Origin: Eubacteriales bacterium
GTDB lineage: Bacteria; Bacillota; Clostridia; Lachnospirales; Lachnospiraceae
NCBI GenBank assembly: GCA_030524585.1
Contig: JAUNGJ010000003.1
Span: 1 to 45,344, forward strand
Direction: 5' to 3'
DNA: 45,344 nt
A program made the translations under genes and the position numbers. The notes under the pieces are model-generated. The model saw nothing but the letters and a program-made list of their open reading frames with translations, was not told the DNA's origin and did no database searches. Shown piece after piece: positions 24,991 to 33,653 of this stretch. Every line of letters begins with the position of its first letter. Position 1 is the stretch's first letter.

Positions 24991-27816
24991 CTATCTTACG
25001 GAAGATTTCTTTTTATATGCTGTAAATACCGCAATCATGCCGCAGCCTGCAAGTAACAGGAACCACAGATCTGCATTAGAGGTATCTCCTGTTTTAACGG
25101 ATCCCGCATTAGCCGTACTGCCTGTCTTTGAATCCGTACTTACTCCTGTGTCCGTTCCGCTGTTCGGACTATCTTCTCCTACAAGCGCCGGAATCAGGAA
25201 AATGGTATTATCATCATAAGCTGCAGATTCATCCATAACCCCATCGTTATCTGCATAATACTTACCACAATAAGAACAATACCAATAAGCCAGATTGCCA
25301 TTCTTTTCATAAGTCGGCTGCTTAGCCTCTACTTTAACCGCTTCCGCGTGACGAATTGTAAAGGTAGTCCATGCCTTGGTTATATAGAGACCTCTCCTGC
25401 TGTTAATACCCAAACTTCCAAAACCGTCATTTACGATTCTATTGGATCCGGAATTAGGTACCAGTGTTACAAACACATGATATGTTCCAGGTTCGGCCGG
25501 CGCGCCTTCCAGCTGTTCGCCCACTTCCCCATTATCATCAGCATAATAGGTAAATGCATACTCAAGCATTTCATTTGGAATTTCAATTTTTGTATTGTAG
25601 GTGTGAAGATAATCGGTAATATCAACAGGCTCTCCATTTTCCACAAAATCCGCCCTGTATGTATCGGTCAAAATCATCGTATAGCTGCTGTAAGCAAGAT
25701 ATTCAAGGAAAAATATCTTCTGCTCTTCAAGTTCCTCCTCCGAAGCCGCCTCATGCCCCGGATCATTTCCTACGAATATATTTGTAGCTTCCCTTGCAGC
25801 ATATGCCGCACCATCTTTGTCCGGTGTCGCTAAAACCGTGCCATGCTTGCCCGTACTGTCAACAGAACTTTCCGTCGCATTCTTATCATTTACAATAACA
25901 ATTGCCGTACGATAATATGGATCAAGTTTATCATAGCTGATATCTCTCGGAATAGTACATGCAGCTGGATCTGCAATTATTTTACCGTTTTCATCGCAGT
26001 GAAGTCCAAAATATGTATCTCCATTAGGATTACTGATTCCGGAAGTCTCGGATACAGTTGGTACAGCATAAAAATTAAAGTAAGAACTCATATCTCTGTA
26101 CGGTTCCTGCATCAGGAAGTTCTTAACAAACTCCCGGGCGTCTGACAGGAACTTATCCTGCTCATCTACAGTATAGCCATCTCCATAAATATAATAGGTG
26201 AAATTACTGTCGGCAGAAGACGCTCCAGGCCATGCCGGATCACTGTTTACAACTATTGGAACCGTACTGAAACCAATTTCAAACTCTTTAGATTTCTGAG
26301 ATATTATTCTGCCCGTTTCTTTATCATATATTTCCACGATAACAGTATAATTCCCCTGAAGTCTCGGAGCTTCCGTGCTCTCATAAGTTTTCGTTTTATC
26401 TTTAGAATAAGGGAAGGTACCTGTATATGTTACCACTGCGTCATAATCATCTTCATCCATTCCCTCCACTATATAAGACATCTCAATTGGCTCTCCATCG
26501 TAATCCTTCGAAGCAACATCAATCGTGATGATATTCGGAAGCTGAATGGTGTACGAACCGGTCAGCGTGCATGCATCAAACTGATCATTTCCGCTAAAAT
26601 CTGCTTTTACGGTGTAATTTCCAGCCTTTTCGGGGATTCCATCTACTACATTTCCTTCGGAATCCATATATGTCAAATGAAGGTCATTTCCTACCTTATC
26701 ACCTGTCACTTTATTATTGCCTTTTCGAAGAATGAAGTATTCAGACATATCATATGGTCCTTCTCCCTCATAAAACTGATCTGCATATGTCTGAAAAGCA
26801 ATGTTCGTAATATTAGAATACTTACTGATGCTATCTCTAAGAGCTTCCTTACACACCTCACAAAAATCATTCTTAAGAAGCTGCATCTTACATCCCTGGC
26901 TTGGGCGATACCATTTGGCGCCAGCACCGCCATATGAATAGACTCCAACGCCATTTAAGCCGACAAAACGAGACCATTTTACTTTCTCAGGGTCAGATTC
27001 ACTTGTCATATTTGGTGCTTCATAGCCACTGGCCCAGTATTCGTCTGCGAGTACTGCAACACAATGTCCCAATTCATGAGCTATACAATCGTTCACCTCT
27101 GCATCCACAGACAGAAGTACACGTTTTTGAGACGTCCAGGTAGTTCCGCCCTCTGTCTTTGAATTTACCAATATAATATCACTGTCGGACACTATATTAT
27201 ACTTATCCTTTAACGCTGAAATTGCTTCCGTATTTGTAAGGCCCAAAGCTCTCTGAGTACCACCGCTCCAATAATACGCTCCAAAATATGTATCGCGGGT
27301 ATCTTCCTGCGCTGCAGAATAATTCGGCGCAGAATCCCCTTTTACACCGGACTCATTGGATACTGTTGCTATGCCATAAATCTTCACGTTACCAGCAAAT
27401 TCATCCCACGGCGAAACCGTCATCAAATAAGAAGAACTGGACTGTGCATAATCCCAGAAAGAATCCTGCTCATCCACAGTAAATCCATCTCCCATAACCA
27501 AAAGAACCAGCGCATCCTCATCCGCAAGCTTCTCATCTCCATATAACAATCTCAATGAAGATTCCTCACCGGCATCCGCAGCTAATGCATCATTTGCCTC
27601 AGCCAAATATTCTCCGGAAGGCGTCTCATCCGCCTGTCCGTCCTCCGACGATTCTGCCTTCACTGTCGGTTCTTCCGCCAGCACCTCTTCTGCCGTTAGC
27701 TCTTCCGCCGGTTCTTCCGCTGTCAATTCTTCTGCATATACGACAGATTGACCCAGCGGCGCATAGGTCAGCGAAATCACGAATGCTATCACAACGGCCA
27801 TAATTCTCTTTTTCAC
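24991..27816 (-). CDS. Secreted, wall-anchored M64 family metallopeptidase with a second degenerate M64 domain
   Basis: About 941 residues if started at the GTG at 27816 (a GTG at 27819 is also possible); AAAGGAGG just upstream argues against the ATG at 27855. A signal peptide ends near VVYA, followed by an acidic linker with ELTAEE twice. M64 domain 1 (about 102-332) begins MGDGFTVDEQD and holds HELGH (247-251) followed by ADEYW. Two linker domains (about 375-520) look Ig-like. Domain 2 (about 542-722) begins YGDGYTVDEQD and aligns through DTYFG, but reads AREATNIF where HELGH should be. Then come a CSYCGKYYADNDG segment, a VKTGD sorting-type motif, a hydrophobic helix and a basic tail. The Clostridium ramosum IgA peptidase belongs to M64; the substrate here is not known. 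Confidence 0.85.
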   Translation of the reverse strand: MKKRIMAVVIAFVISLTYAPLGQSVVYAEELTAEEPAEELTAEEVLAEEPTVKAESSEDGQADETPSGEYLAEANDALAADAGEESSLRLLYGDEKLADEDALVLLVMGDGFTVDEQDSFWDYAQSSSSYLMTVSPWDEFAGNVKIYGIATVSNESGVKGDSAPNYSAAQEDTRDTYFGAYYWSGGTQRALGLTNTEAISALKDKYNIVSDSDIILVNSKTEGGTTWTSQKRVLLSVDAEVNDCIAHELGHCVAVLADEYWASGYEAPNMTSESDPEKVKWSRFVGLNGVGVYSYGGAGAKWYRPSQGCKMQLLKNDFCEVCKEALRDSISKYSNITNIAFQTYADQFYEGEGPYDMSEYFILRKGNNKVTGDKVGNDLHLTYMDSEGNVVDGIPEKAGNYTVKADFSGNDQFDACTLTGSYTIQLPNIITIDVASKDYDGEPIEMSYIVEGMDEDDYDAVVTYTGTFPYSKDKTKTYESTEAPRLQGNYTVIVEIYDKETGRIISQKSKEFEIGFSTVPIVVNSDPAWPGASSADSNFTYYIYGDGYTVDEQDKFLSDAREFVKNFLMQEPYRDMSSYFNFYAVPTVSETSGISNPNGDTYFGLHCDENGKIIADPAACTIPRDISYDKLDPYYRTAIVIVNDKNATESSVDSTGKHGTVLATPDKDGAAYAAREATNIFVGNDPGHEAASEEELEEQKIFFLEYLAYSSYTMILTDTYRADFVENGEPVDITDYLHTYNTKIEIPNEMLEYAFTYYADDNGEVGEQLEGAPAEPGTYHVFVTLVPNSGSNRIVNDGFGSLGINSRRGLYITKAWTTFTIRHAEAVKVEAKQPTYEKNGNLAYWYCSYCGKYYADNDGVMDESAAYDDNTIFLIPALVGEDSPNSGTDTGVSTDSKTGSTANAGSVKTGDTSNADLWFLLLAGCGMIAVFTAYKKKSSVR

Positions 27817-27875
27817 CACACGCTCCTCCTTTCCATTATTTAAATTTAGCAGCATAATCTGATAAATTTAAATAA

Positions 27876-27911
27876 ATAAAAAAGTCCAATGGCCCCTTAT
27901 CCAATGAACTT
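27876..27911 (-). terminator. Terminator-like hairpin in the M64 leader (possible attenuator)
   Basis: On the minus strand AAGTTCATTGG (27911-27901), an 8-nt loop and CCATTGGACTT (27892-27882) pair with one U-U mismatch and one G-U pair, followed directly by a T-run. It lies between the promoter at 27953-27981 and the coding start. Confidence 0.6.
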
Positions 27912-27952
27912 CTCATCCTACTGATTACAAGTTTAATCTATACTCCATCTGC

Positions 27953-27981
27953 ATTATAATCAAAAGGCTGCACTTTGTCAA
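27953..27981 (-). promoter_or_regulatory. Consensus promoter upstream of the M64 gene
   Basis: TTGACA (27981-27976), a 17-bp spacer, TATAAT (27958-27953): an exact sigma-A consensus. The predicted start near 27946 gives a leader of about 130 nt. Confidence 0.8.
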
Positions 27982-28058
27982 TAAATAAACAAATTTCTAT
28001 GTTATTTTAACGCTTTACCAGACTGCTTTCCCTCTGTTTTAAACTCCCCGCATACATG

Positions 28059-28092
28059 AAAAAGTCACATCCTCTGCCGGATGTGACTTTTT
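28059..28092 (-). terminator. Terminator of the XerD-like gene
   Basis: AAAAAGTCACATCC, a 6-nt loop, GGATGTGACTTTTT: a perfect 14-bp stem 17 nt after the stop codon. It closes the nudix-spoIIM-xerD run. Confidence 0.85.
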
Positions 28093-28108
28093 CTATATCT
28101 CATTCCAT

Positions 28109-28846
28109 TTATGAATGTCTCAACATACTTGGTGTAATTGTTCCTTTGATTCCCGCCTTGGCAGCATACCCTTTCAGAATCTTCCAGAACCCCTGGCGGC
28201 TCATCTTCTTTCCGGAAATATTAGGGAATAACACATCCGACTCGTTTCCTTTCAGAAGCTTATCGCGGCCATTTTTCAAATAAGCTCTCATTGCCCTCTG
28301 AGACTGCCTGTCAATCGGGTATGCATTCTGATTGTTTTCAAAATGGCACTGCAGATATCCAAGTTCCATATTGATATCATCAACCTTAAGGCTAACCAGC
28401 TCCTCTACCATAATACCGGTAGAATATAAAAGCTCAATCATCGCTTTATCCCGAAGAAGCTTTGGCGTCTTCCCTGTCGGAACAGCAAGCACCTTCTTAA
28501 CATCTTCTTTTGAAGCACTCTTCGGTGCCCGTCTCTCAATCTTAGGGCTTGCCAGCGATGCCGACACATCCTCCTGAATCATACCCTGTCTTTGCAAATA
28601 TTGAAAAAATCCTTTTATGGATGCAACATTCCTTGAAATGGTTGTATTTGTCAATCCCTGCTTTTCCATATGCAGCATATAAGAATTCAGATTGGTGGCC
28701 GTAATTCTGTCTACCTCTGTAATTCCCTGAGATTCGAAATATCTTACCAGTTTCATCAGATCACGACGATATGCCATCTCTGTGTTTACAGAAATTCCTT
28801 TTTCCTTTTTTAGATATTCAACATAATTTAACACTTTATTTTCCAT
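28109..28846 (-). CDS. Truncated XerD-like tyrosine recombinase, probably inactive
   Basis: A 245-residue protein with a normal SAM-like core-binding N-terminus (1-105) and a partial catalytic domain. XerD proteins are about 295 residues. The first catalytic arginine (TGLRVSE in XerD) is replaced by Met146 in TGIMVEEL; the histidine of HxxR is Ser240 in TPSMLRHS; and the protein stops right after LRHS, so the second His/Trp box and the tyrosine nucleophile are missing. A terminator follows at once with no remnant of the lost 3' part. TAGGAGA precedes the ATG. It sits beside spoIIM and a NUDIX gene, near where xerD lies in Bacillus. It probably binds DNA or a partner but cannot cut DNA. Confidence 0.8.
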   Translation of the reverse strand: MENKVLNYVEYLKKEKGISVNTEMAYRRDLMKLVRYFESQGITEVDRITATNLNSYMLHMEKQGLTNTTISRNVASIKGFFQYLQRQGMIQEDVSASLASPKIERRAPKSASKEDVKKVLAVPTGKTPKLLRDKAMIELLYSTGIMVEELVSLKVDDINMELGYLQCHFENNQNAYPIDRQSQRAMRAYLKNGRDKLLKGNESDVLFPNISGKKMSRQGFWKILKGYAAKAGIKGTITPSMLRHS

Positions 28847-28897
28847 AATCTTATCTCCTACTGTATATATAGATTATAAGCATAAATACGGTAAAAA

Positions 28898-29434
28898 TCA
28901 AACCGTTTTTAAAAACATTTTTACCAAAACTGGATTCATATAACATTCTAACGCAATTCCTATACAAATAGCAAGCAGAACTGCAATTGTTTTTTGAAAA
29001 TTCCATCCAATTTTCGGATAATAATATACTCCGATCAAAAGAATCGCATAACCTATTACATAAAATATCATCTGCGGAAGCAATGCTGCAAGGCAAAGGA
29101 CAATTCCCTTTACTCCCATCTTGAGAGTTGCTGAAGTAAAAATCATACCGCACAAAAAGCCCGTCCATATCAAAAATACTACCACTGTCAATTTTCGAAC
29201 ACGCGTAGCTCCCAAAAACATGATACACAAAAGCGGAGTCAATCGTACTTTGATCAAATACCAAAGGTAGGAACCATCTGCAATATCTGTCTGAATATAC
29301 TGATTTAAAAAATAATCATTAAATATTCCCAAAGCTGCCACATAATCCTTGGAGACCAGATTAGTATACAGTATTCCCCCAAGAAATCCAGCCATATAAA
29401 ACAATACCATGACTCTGCCATGATTTCTGATCAT
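28898..29434 (-). CDS. spoIIM: Stage II sporulation protein M-like
   Basis: A 178-residue membrane protein with about five hydrophobic helices (roughly 8-23, 66-82, 84-101, 105-140 and 147-164). The length, the N-terminal helix with GFLGGILYTNL, and the helix TVVVFLIWTGFLCGMIFTSA resemble SpoIIM. In Bacillus SpoIIM works with SpoIID and SpoIIP in septal peptidoglycan remodelling during engulfment. Its place between a NUDIX gene and a XerD-like gene matches the nudF-spoIIM-xerD neighbourhood in Bacillus, which supports the call. GAGGTG lies upstream of the ATG. The family is loosely conserved, so assignment relies partly on context. Confidence 0.75.
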   Translation of the reverse strand: MIRNHGRVMVLFYMAGFLGGILYTNLVSKDYVAALGIFNDYFLNQYIQTDIADGSYLWYLIKVRLTPLLCIMFLGATRVRKLTVVVFLIWTGFLCGMIFTSATLKMGVKGIVLCLAALLPQMIFYVIGYAILLIGVYYYPKIGWNFQKTIAVLLAICIGIALECYMNPVLVKMFLKTV

Positions 29435-29515
29435 TACGCATTCACCTCATACTGTCAGGATATTTCATTATATGTCCGACTTCCCGGATTATTCTGTTTC
29501 TATTACGGATTCTTA

Positions 29516-30058
29516 TCACCGGCGATTATATTTTGTGTCATATGCAAGGATTGCAGCTACCGTTTTCGAATCCTCGATTTCACCTGCATATATTTTTTCT
29601 TTCAATTCCTCTATCGTGTATGTCTGCACGTCAATATATTCATCCTCATCCAGATTTTGCTTTGATGGAATCAGATTATGCGCAGCAAAGATCTCAATAC
29701 GCTCATTACAGAAAGCAACTGTTGTGCGAAGAGTAATCAGCCATTCTAAATTCTCAGAACGATATCCGGTTTCCTCCTCCAGTTCTCTTGAAGCACATAC
29801 GATCCCCTTCTCCTTTGGATCATCTAATTTTCCCGCCGGGATCTCTAACGTATATCGTTCCAAGGCATTGCGATACTGACGTACCATCAGAATCTTTCCA
29901 TCATCTGTTATCGGCACAACAGCAGCAGCGCCATCATGATGAATATAGTCCCACTTGGCGGTATTACCGTTCTCAAACTCCATCGTGTCACAGTAAACAT
30001 CTAATACCGCACCCTTATACGCTAATTCTCTTTTGATTCTTTTTACTTCTTCTGCCAT
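29516..30058 (-). CDS. NUDIX hydrolase (ADP-ribose pyrophosphatase type)
   Basis: A 180-residue hydrolase. The start resembles NudF/YqkG ADP-ribose pyrophosphatases, with VVPITDDGKILMVRQYR and LEIPAGKLDDP. The NUDIX box runs GKLDDPKEKGIVCASREL then EEETGY; compared with the consensus there is one extra residue between the first glycine and glutamate, while REL..EETG is intact. TAGGAGG precedes the ATG. It follows the rny terminator with no obvious promoter of its own, so it may depend on readthrough. Likely role is housecleaning of ADP-ribose. Confidence 0.88.
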   Translation of the reverse strand: MAEEVKRIKRELAYKGAVLDVYCDTMEFENGNTAKWDYIHHDGAAAVVPITDDGKILMVRQYRNALERYTLEIPAGKLDDPKEKGIVCASRELEEETGYRSENLEWLITLRTTVAFCNERIEIFAAHNLIPSKQNLDEDEYIDVQTYTIEELKEKIYAGEIEDSKTVAAILAYDTKYNRR

Positions 30059-30085
30059 TACATTTTCCTCCTAATATTTCTGTGC

Positions 30086-30116
30086 AAAAAAGACCGGGTC
30101 TAGGAACCCGGTCTTT
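30086..30116 (-). terminator. Terminator of rny
   Basis: AAAGACCGGGT, a 6-nt loop, ACCCGGTCTTT. On the minus strand a T6 tract follows. It sits 23 nt after the rny stop. Confidence 0.8.
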
Positions 30117-30139
30117 CACATTTATCTTCTACATGGTAA

Positions 30140-31693
30140 TTATTTTGCGTAATCCGTCACACGTGATTCACGAATGACATTTACTTTAATTTGACCCGGA
30201 TATTCCAATTCATATTCAATCTGCTTTGAAATATCTCTGGCCAGCAATACCATATCTGCATCAGATACCTGCTCTGGAACTACCATAATTCGAATCTCTC
30301 TACCTGCCTGGATAGCAAAAGACTTATCAACACCCTTAAACTGGTTGCTGATCTCTTCTAATTGTTTTAACCTGTTTGTATATGTCTCGATTGTTTCTCT
30401 TCTCGCACCCGGTCTGGCCGCTGAAATCGTATCCGCTGCCTGAACAACGCATGCAATCAAAGTCTCCGGCTCCACATCGCCGTGATGTGACTCAACCGCA
30501 TTTACAACCGTAGCTGACTCTTTGTATTTTCTACAAAGATCAACACCAATCTGAATATGTGATCCCTCCACATCATGATCTATAGATTTACCAATATCGT
30601 GTAAAAGTCCTGCACGCTTAGCAAGACGTACATCAAGTCCAATCTCGCCAGCCAGCAGCCCTGACAGCTGCGCCACCTCGATGGAATGCTTCAATGCATT
30701 CTGCCCATAGCTGGTTCTGAACTTCATACGTCCAAGAAGCTTGATGAGTTCTGGATGAATGCCGTGAACACCAACTTCCAATGCAGCTGCTTCTCCTTCT
30801 TCACGAATAATCGTATCTACTTCTTTCTGCGCCTTCTCAACCATCTCTTCGATTCTTGCCGGATGAATACGTCCGTCAACAATCAGTTTTTCAAGCGCAA
30901 TTCTTGCAACCTCCCTGCGAATTGGATCAAATCCGGAAAGAACCACTGCTTCCGGTGTGTCATCAATAATCAGTTCCACACCTGTCATTGTCTCAAGGGT
31001 GCGGATATTACGTCCCTCTCTGCCAATGATTCTTCCTTTCATCTCATCACTTGGAAGCTGTACAACCGAAATTGTGGTTTCGGCCACATGATCTGCAGCA
31101 CATCTCTGGATGGCAGTTACGACATATTCCTTCGCCTTCTTGTCTGCCTCTTCCTTCGCCTGCGCTTCTAATTCCTTTATCATCTTTGCAGTGTCATGTT
31201 TAACATCGTCTTCAACAGTTTTTAACAAATACTCTTTTGCTTGTTCGGAGGTAAGTCCTGAGATTCTTTCTAGTTCCTGTACTCTTTGTTTACTCAGCTC
31301 ATCGACTTTAATCTCTCGCTGACGTAATTGCTCTTCCTTTGCCGTAAATGCCGCTTCCCGTCTCTCAATCGCATCCGATTTCTTATCTAAAGATTCTTCC
31401 TTGGATAACACTCTCTTTTCATAACGCTGTAACTCTGCTCTACGTTCTTTTGTTTCTTTCTCGAGCTCATTCTTTGTCCTGATAGATTCTTCCTTAATTT
31501 CCAAGAGAGATTCCTTCTTCTTCGCCTCGGCTGTCTTAACTGCATCATCAATAATCTCGCGCGCTTTGCTCTCCGCATTTCCAATCTTGGATTCAGCATT
31601 CTTCCTCATATTGGAAACCGTCACGAAATGACTAATGATCGCCGCTACAATGATTGACACTGCGACTACAGCAATCACAATTCCTATTGGCAC
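30140..31693 (-). CDS. rny: Ribonuclease Y
   Basis: A 517-residue membrane-anchored endoribonuclease that initiates mRNA decay in many Bacillota. It has an N-terminal membrane helix (about 3-22), a long charged coiled coil (about 30-205), a KH domain with [15 protein letters not shown] (about 222-236), and an HD domain with [13 protein letters not shown]. Length is typical. The start codon is GTG (31693-31691) behind AAGGAGGTG, making the N-terminus [10 protein letters not shown]. It has its own promoter overlapping the end of recX and a strong terminator. Confidence 0.97.
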   Translation of the reverse strand: MPIGIVIAVVAVSIIVAAIISHFVTVSNMRKNAESKIGNAESKAREIIDDAVKTAEAKKKESLLEIKEESIRTKNELEKETKERRAELQRYEKRVLSKEESLDKKSDAIERREAAFTAKEEQLRQREIKVDELSKQRVQELERISGLTSEQAKEYLLKTVEDDVKHDTAKMIKELEAQAKEEADKKAKEYVVTAIQRCAADHVAETTISVVQLPSDEMKGRIIGREGRNIRTLETMTGVELIIDDTPEAVVLSGFDPIRREVARIALEKLIVDGRIHPARIEEMVEKAQKEVDTIIREEGEAAALEVGVHGIHPELIKLLGRMKFRTSYGQNALKHSIEVAQLSGLLAGEIGLDVRLAKRAGLLHDIGKSIDHDVEGSHIQIGVDLCRKYKESATVVNAVESHHGDVEPETLIACVVQAADTISAARPGARRETIETYTNRLKQLEEISNQFKGVDKSFAIQAGREIRIMVVPEQVSDADMVLLARDISKQIEYELEYPGQIKVNVIRESRVTDYAK

Positions 31694-31740
31694 AGGAGCA
31701 CCTCCTTATTAAATTTTCATTGTACAAATACAACATTTAA

Positions 31741-31769
31741 ATTTTATACTGTTTTCACAAATATGTCAA
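31741..31769 (-). promoter_or_regulatory. Promoter of rny
   Basis: TTGACA (31769-31764), a 17-bp spacer, TAAAAT (31746-31741) on the minus strand. The -35 hexamer contains the recX stop codon TGA. Confidence 0.75.
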
Positions 31770-32380
31770 GCATTCCACTCAGAAATCTGTATTACTTGAC
31801 GGATATCTTCATATCGAAAGCCTTTTCGCATCAAAGATGCGTATATCTTCTGCTTTTCTTTCTCCGTTGCTGTTTCCGGAAAGAATCTCTTCCTGCGCAG
31901 TATCTCCCGAATTGCCGTCTGCGCATCCTCACTGTCACAGCAGGTCTCCAGCGCTTCTTCAATCAGTGAAGAGTCAAGTCCTTTTCCTGCAAGAAGCATA
32001 TAGATCTCTTTTCTGCTCTTGGTCCGCTTCCTGCTTTCTGCAAAGCGCTTTGCATATTCCAAATCATTAATATACCCAAAAGACTTTACGTATTCAACAG
32101 CCAAATCTATAATATCTTCCGGATACTCACCTGATCTTAACCTGCTTCTAAGCTGGCTCTCCGTACGGTCCATATCAGCCAGCAGATGCATCGCCCTGAG
32201 CTTCGCCCTCTTCAGAACAATATTCTGTCTGATGTCCTGATAGTCCTCTTTGGAAAGCTCTTCTCCCTCTTTCAATCGATAGCGAAACAGCTCGCCCTTG
32301 TACAATACAAAAGCGAACTGTCCATCTAAGTATACTTTAAATTTAGTTTTCGTTACTGCCTTAATCTCTGTAACCTTCAT
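31766..32380 (-). CDS. recX: Regulatory protein RecX
   Basis: A 204-residue all-helical modulator of RecA filaments. The three-helix RecX repeats are visible, with YAKRFAESRKRTKSRKEI in the middle and KEKQKIYASLMRKGFRYEDI near the C-terminus, preceded by the N-terminal ITEIK-type segment (VTEIKAVTKTKFKVYLDG). Its ATG lies 1 nt after the recA stop codon, so the pair is surely cotranscribed and probably translationally coupled, under the LexA box upstream of recA. Confidence 0.93.
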   Translation of the reverse strand: MKVTEIKAVTKTKFKVYLDGQFAFVLYKGELFRYRLKEGEELSKEDYQDIRQNIVLKRAKLRAMHLLADMDRTESQLRSRLRSGEYPEDIIDLAVEYVKSFGYINDLEYAKRFAESRKRTKSRKEIYMLLAGKGLDSSLIEEALETCCDSEDAQTAIREILRRKRFFPETATEKEKQKIYASLMRKGFRYEDIRQVIQISEWNA

Positions 32381-32381
32381 C

Positions 32382-33434
32382 CTACTTCTTGGTATCCTTC
32401 TCTATCTCATTCTCCGCATCCTGCGTCTCCTCCGGCACATCAGAAATCTTATAATGCTGTCTTACCTTCTCTTCAATCTCATTCATGATCTCCGGATGTC
32501 CTGCCAGATAAAGCTTCGCATTCTCTCTTCCCTGCCCGATCTTATCTCCGCCATATGCATACCATGCGCCACTCTTATTCACAACGCCAATGTTAGCTGC
32601 CAGATCCAGAATATCTCCTTCTTTGGAAATTCCCTTTCCAAACATGATGTCAAATTCTGCTTCCTTGAACGGCGGAGCAATCTTATTCTTTACAATCTTA
32701 ACACGCACATGGTTACCTACCATCTCTCCGCTCTGTTTCAGTGTCTCGGTCCTTCTTACTTCCATCCGCACAGACGCATAAAATTTCAATGCGCGTCCTC
32801 CAGTGGTTGTCTCCGGATTGCCAAACATAACGCCTACCTTCTCACGAAGCTGATTGATAAAGATCACTACACAGTTGGACTTGCTAATTACGGGAGTGAG
32901 CTTTCTAAGCGCCTGTGACATAAGCCTTGCCTGCAATCCCACATGGGAATCTCCCATATCTCCCTCGATCTCCTGTCTTGGAACCAATGCCGCAACAGAA
33001 TCCACTACAATAATATCTACCGCACCGGAGCGCACCATAGTCTCCGTAATCTCCAGCGCCTGATCTCCGCTGTCCGGCTGAGAGATATAAAGTTCATCAA
33101 TGTCCACTCCAATATTCTTCGCATACACCGGATCCAAAGCATGCTCTGCATCAATGAATCCCGCAATGCCGCCTCTCTTCTGTACTTCTGCAATCATATG
33201 TAATGCAACCGTTGTCTTACCGCTGGATTCCGGTCCATAAATCTCAACTACACGTCCCTTTGGAACACCGCCAAGTCCCAATGCCAGATCAAGGCTTAAA
33301 GAGCCTGTCGGCACGGTCTCTACTGCAACCCGAGCCGCCGGATCACCTAACTTCATCACCGTTCCCTTGCCAAAATCCTTCTCCAGTTTAGCGATTGCCG
33401 CCTCTAATGCTTTCTTCTTATCATCACTTGCCAT
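32382..33434 (-). CDS. recA: Recombinase A
   Basis: A 350-residue DNA-dependent ATPase that forms filaments on single-stranded DNA, catalyses strand exchange and triggers LexA self-cleavage. Walker A is GPESSGKTT, Walker B lies in [14 protein letters not shown], and the conserved [21 protein letters not shown] segment covers the DNA-binding loops. The C-terminal tail is acidic ([16 protein letters not shown]), as usual. The ATG has AAGGAGA upstream. Regulation by LexA is indicated by an exact SOS box 23 nt before the start codon. Confidence 0.99.
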   Translation of the reverse strand: MASDDKKKALEAAIAKLEKDFGKGTVMKLGDPAARVAVETVPTGSLSLDLALGLGGVPKGRVVEIYGPESSGKTTVALHMIAEVQKRGGIAGFIDAEHALDPVYAKNIGVDIDELYISQPDSGDQALEITETMVRSGAVDIIVVDSVAALVPRQEIEGDMGDSHVGLQARLMSQALRKLTPVISKSNCVVIFINQLREKVGVMFGNPETTTGGRALKFYASVRMEVRRTETLKQSGEMVGNHVRVKIVKNKIAPPFKEAEFDIMFGKGISKEGDILDLAANIGVVNKSGAWYAYGGDKIGQGRENAKLYLAGHPEIMNEIEEKVRQHYKISDVPEETQDAENEIEKDTKK

Positions 33435-33456
33435 GTTATACTCTCCTTGATTATCT

Positions 33457-33470
33457 CGAACAAGCGTTCG
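33457..33470. promoter_or_regulatory. LexA (SOS) box of recA
   Basis: CGAACAAGCGTTCG, an exact match to the Gram-positive LexA consensus CGAAC-N4-GTTCG. It lies between the -10 element and the recA start codon. Confidence 0.92.
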
Positions 33471-33483
33471 TTCCTATGTTCTA

Positions 33484-33512
33484 ATAGTATTATAGTTGCC
33501 CTTAAATGTCAA
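33484..33512 (-). promoter_or_regulatory. Promoter of recA-recX
   Basis: TTGACA (33512-33507), a 17-bp spacer, TACTAT (33489-33484) on the minus strand. The LexA box begins 14 bp downstream of the -10. Confidence 0.8.
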
Positions 33513-33606
33513 TAATTAATTTCAAAAAATTGAAATTCTGAAGTTGGTCTGTCATTCCGTTCTCTATTTAATTTATTGCTTTGGACTTATGTGAACATAA
33601 TACAAT

Positions 33607-33634
33607 AGGCTGCGGTTATTGTCAACCACAGCCT
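33607..33634 (-). terminator. Hairpin downstream of the symporter gene
   Basis: AGGCTGCGGTT and AACCACAGCCT pair over 11 bp on the minus strand with one G-U pair. The T-tract is poor (ATTGTATT), so termination may be incomplete. Confidence 0.55.
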
Positions 33635-33653
33635 AAAAAATCATTATTATCAT

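Noticed and set aside
28109-28846. Phage or integrative-element integrase
   Set aside because: The protein resembles XerD, sits in a conserved chromosomal neighbourhood, lacks its catalytic residues and has no attachment site or mobile genes near it.
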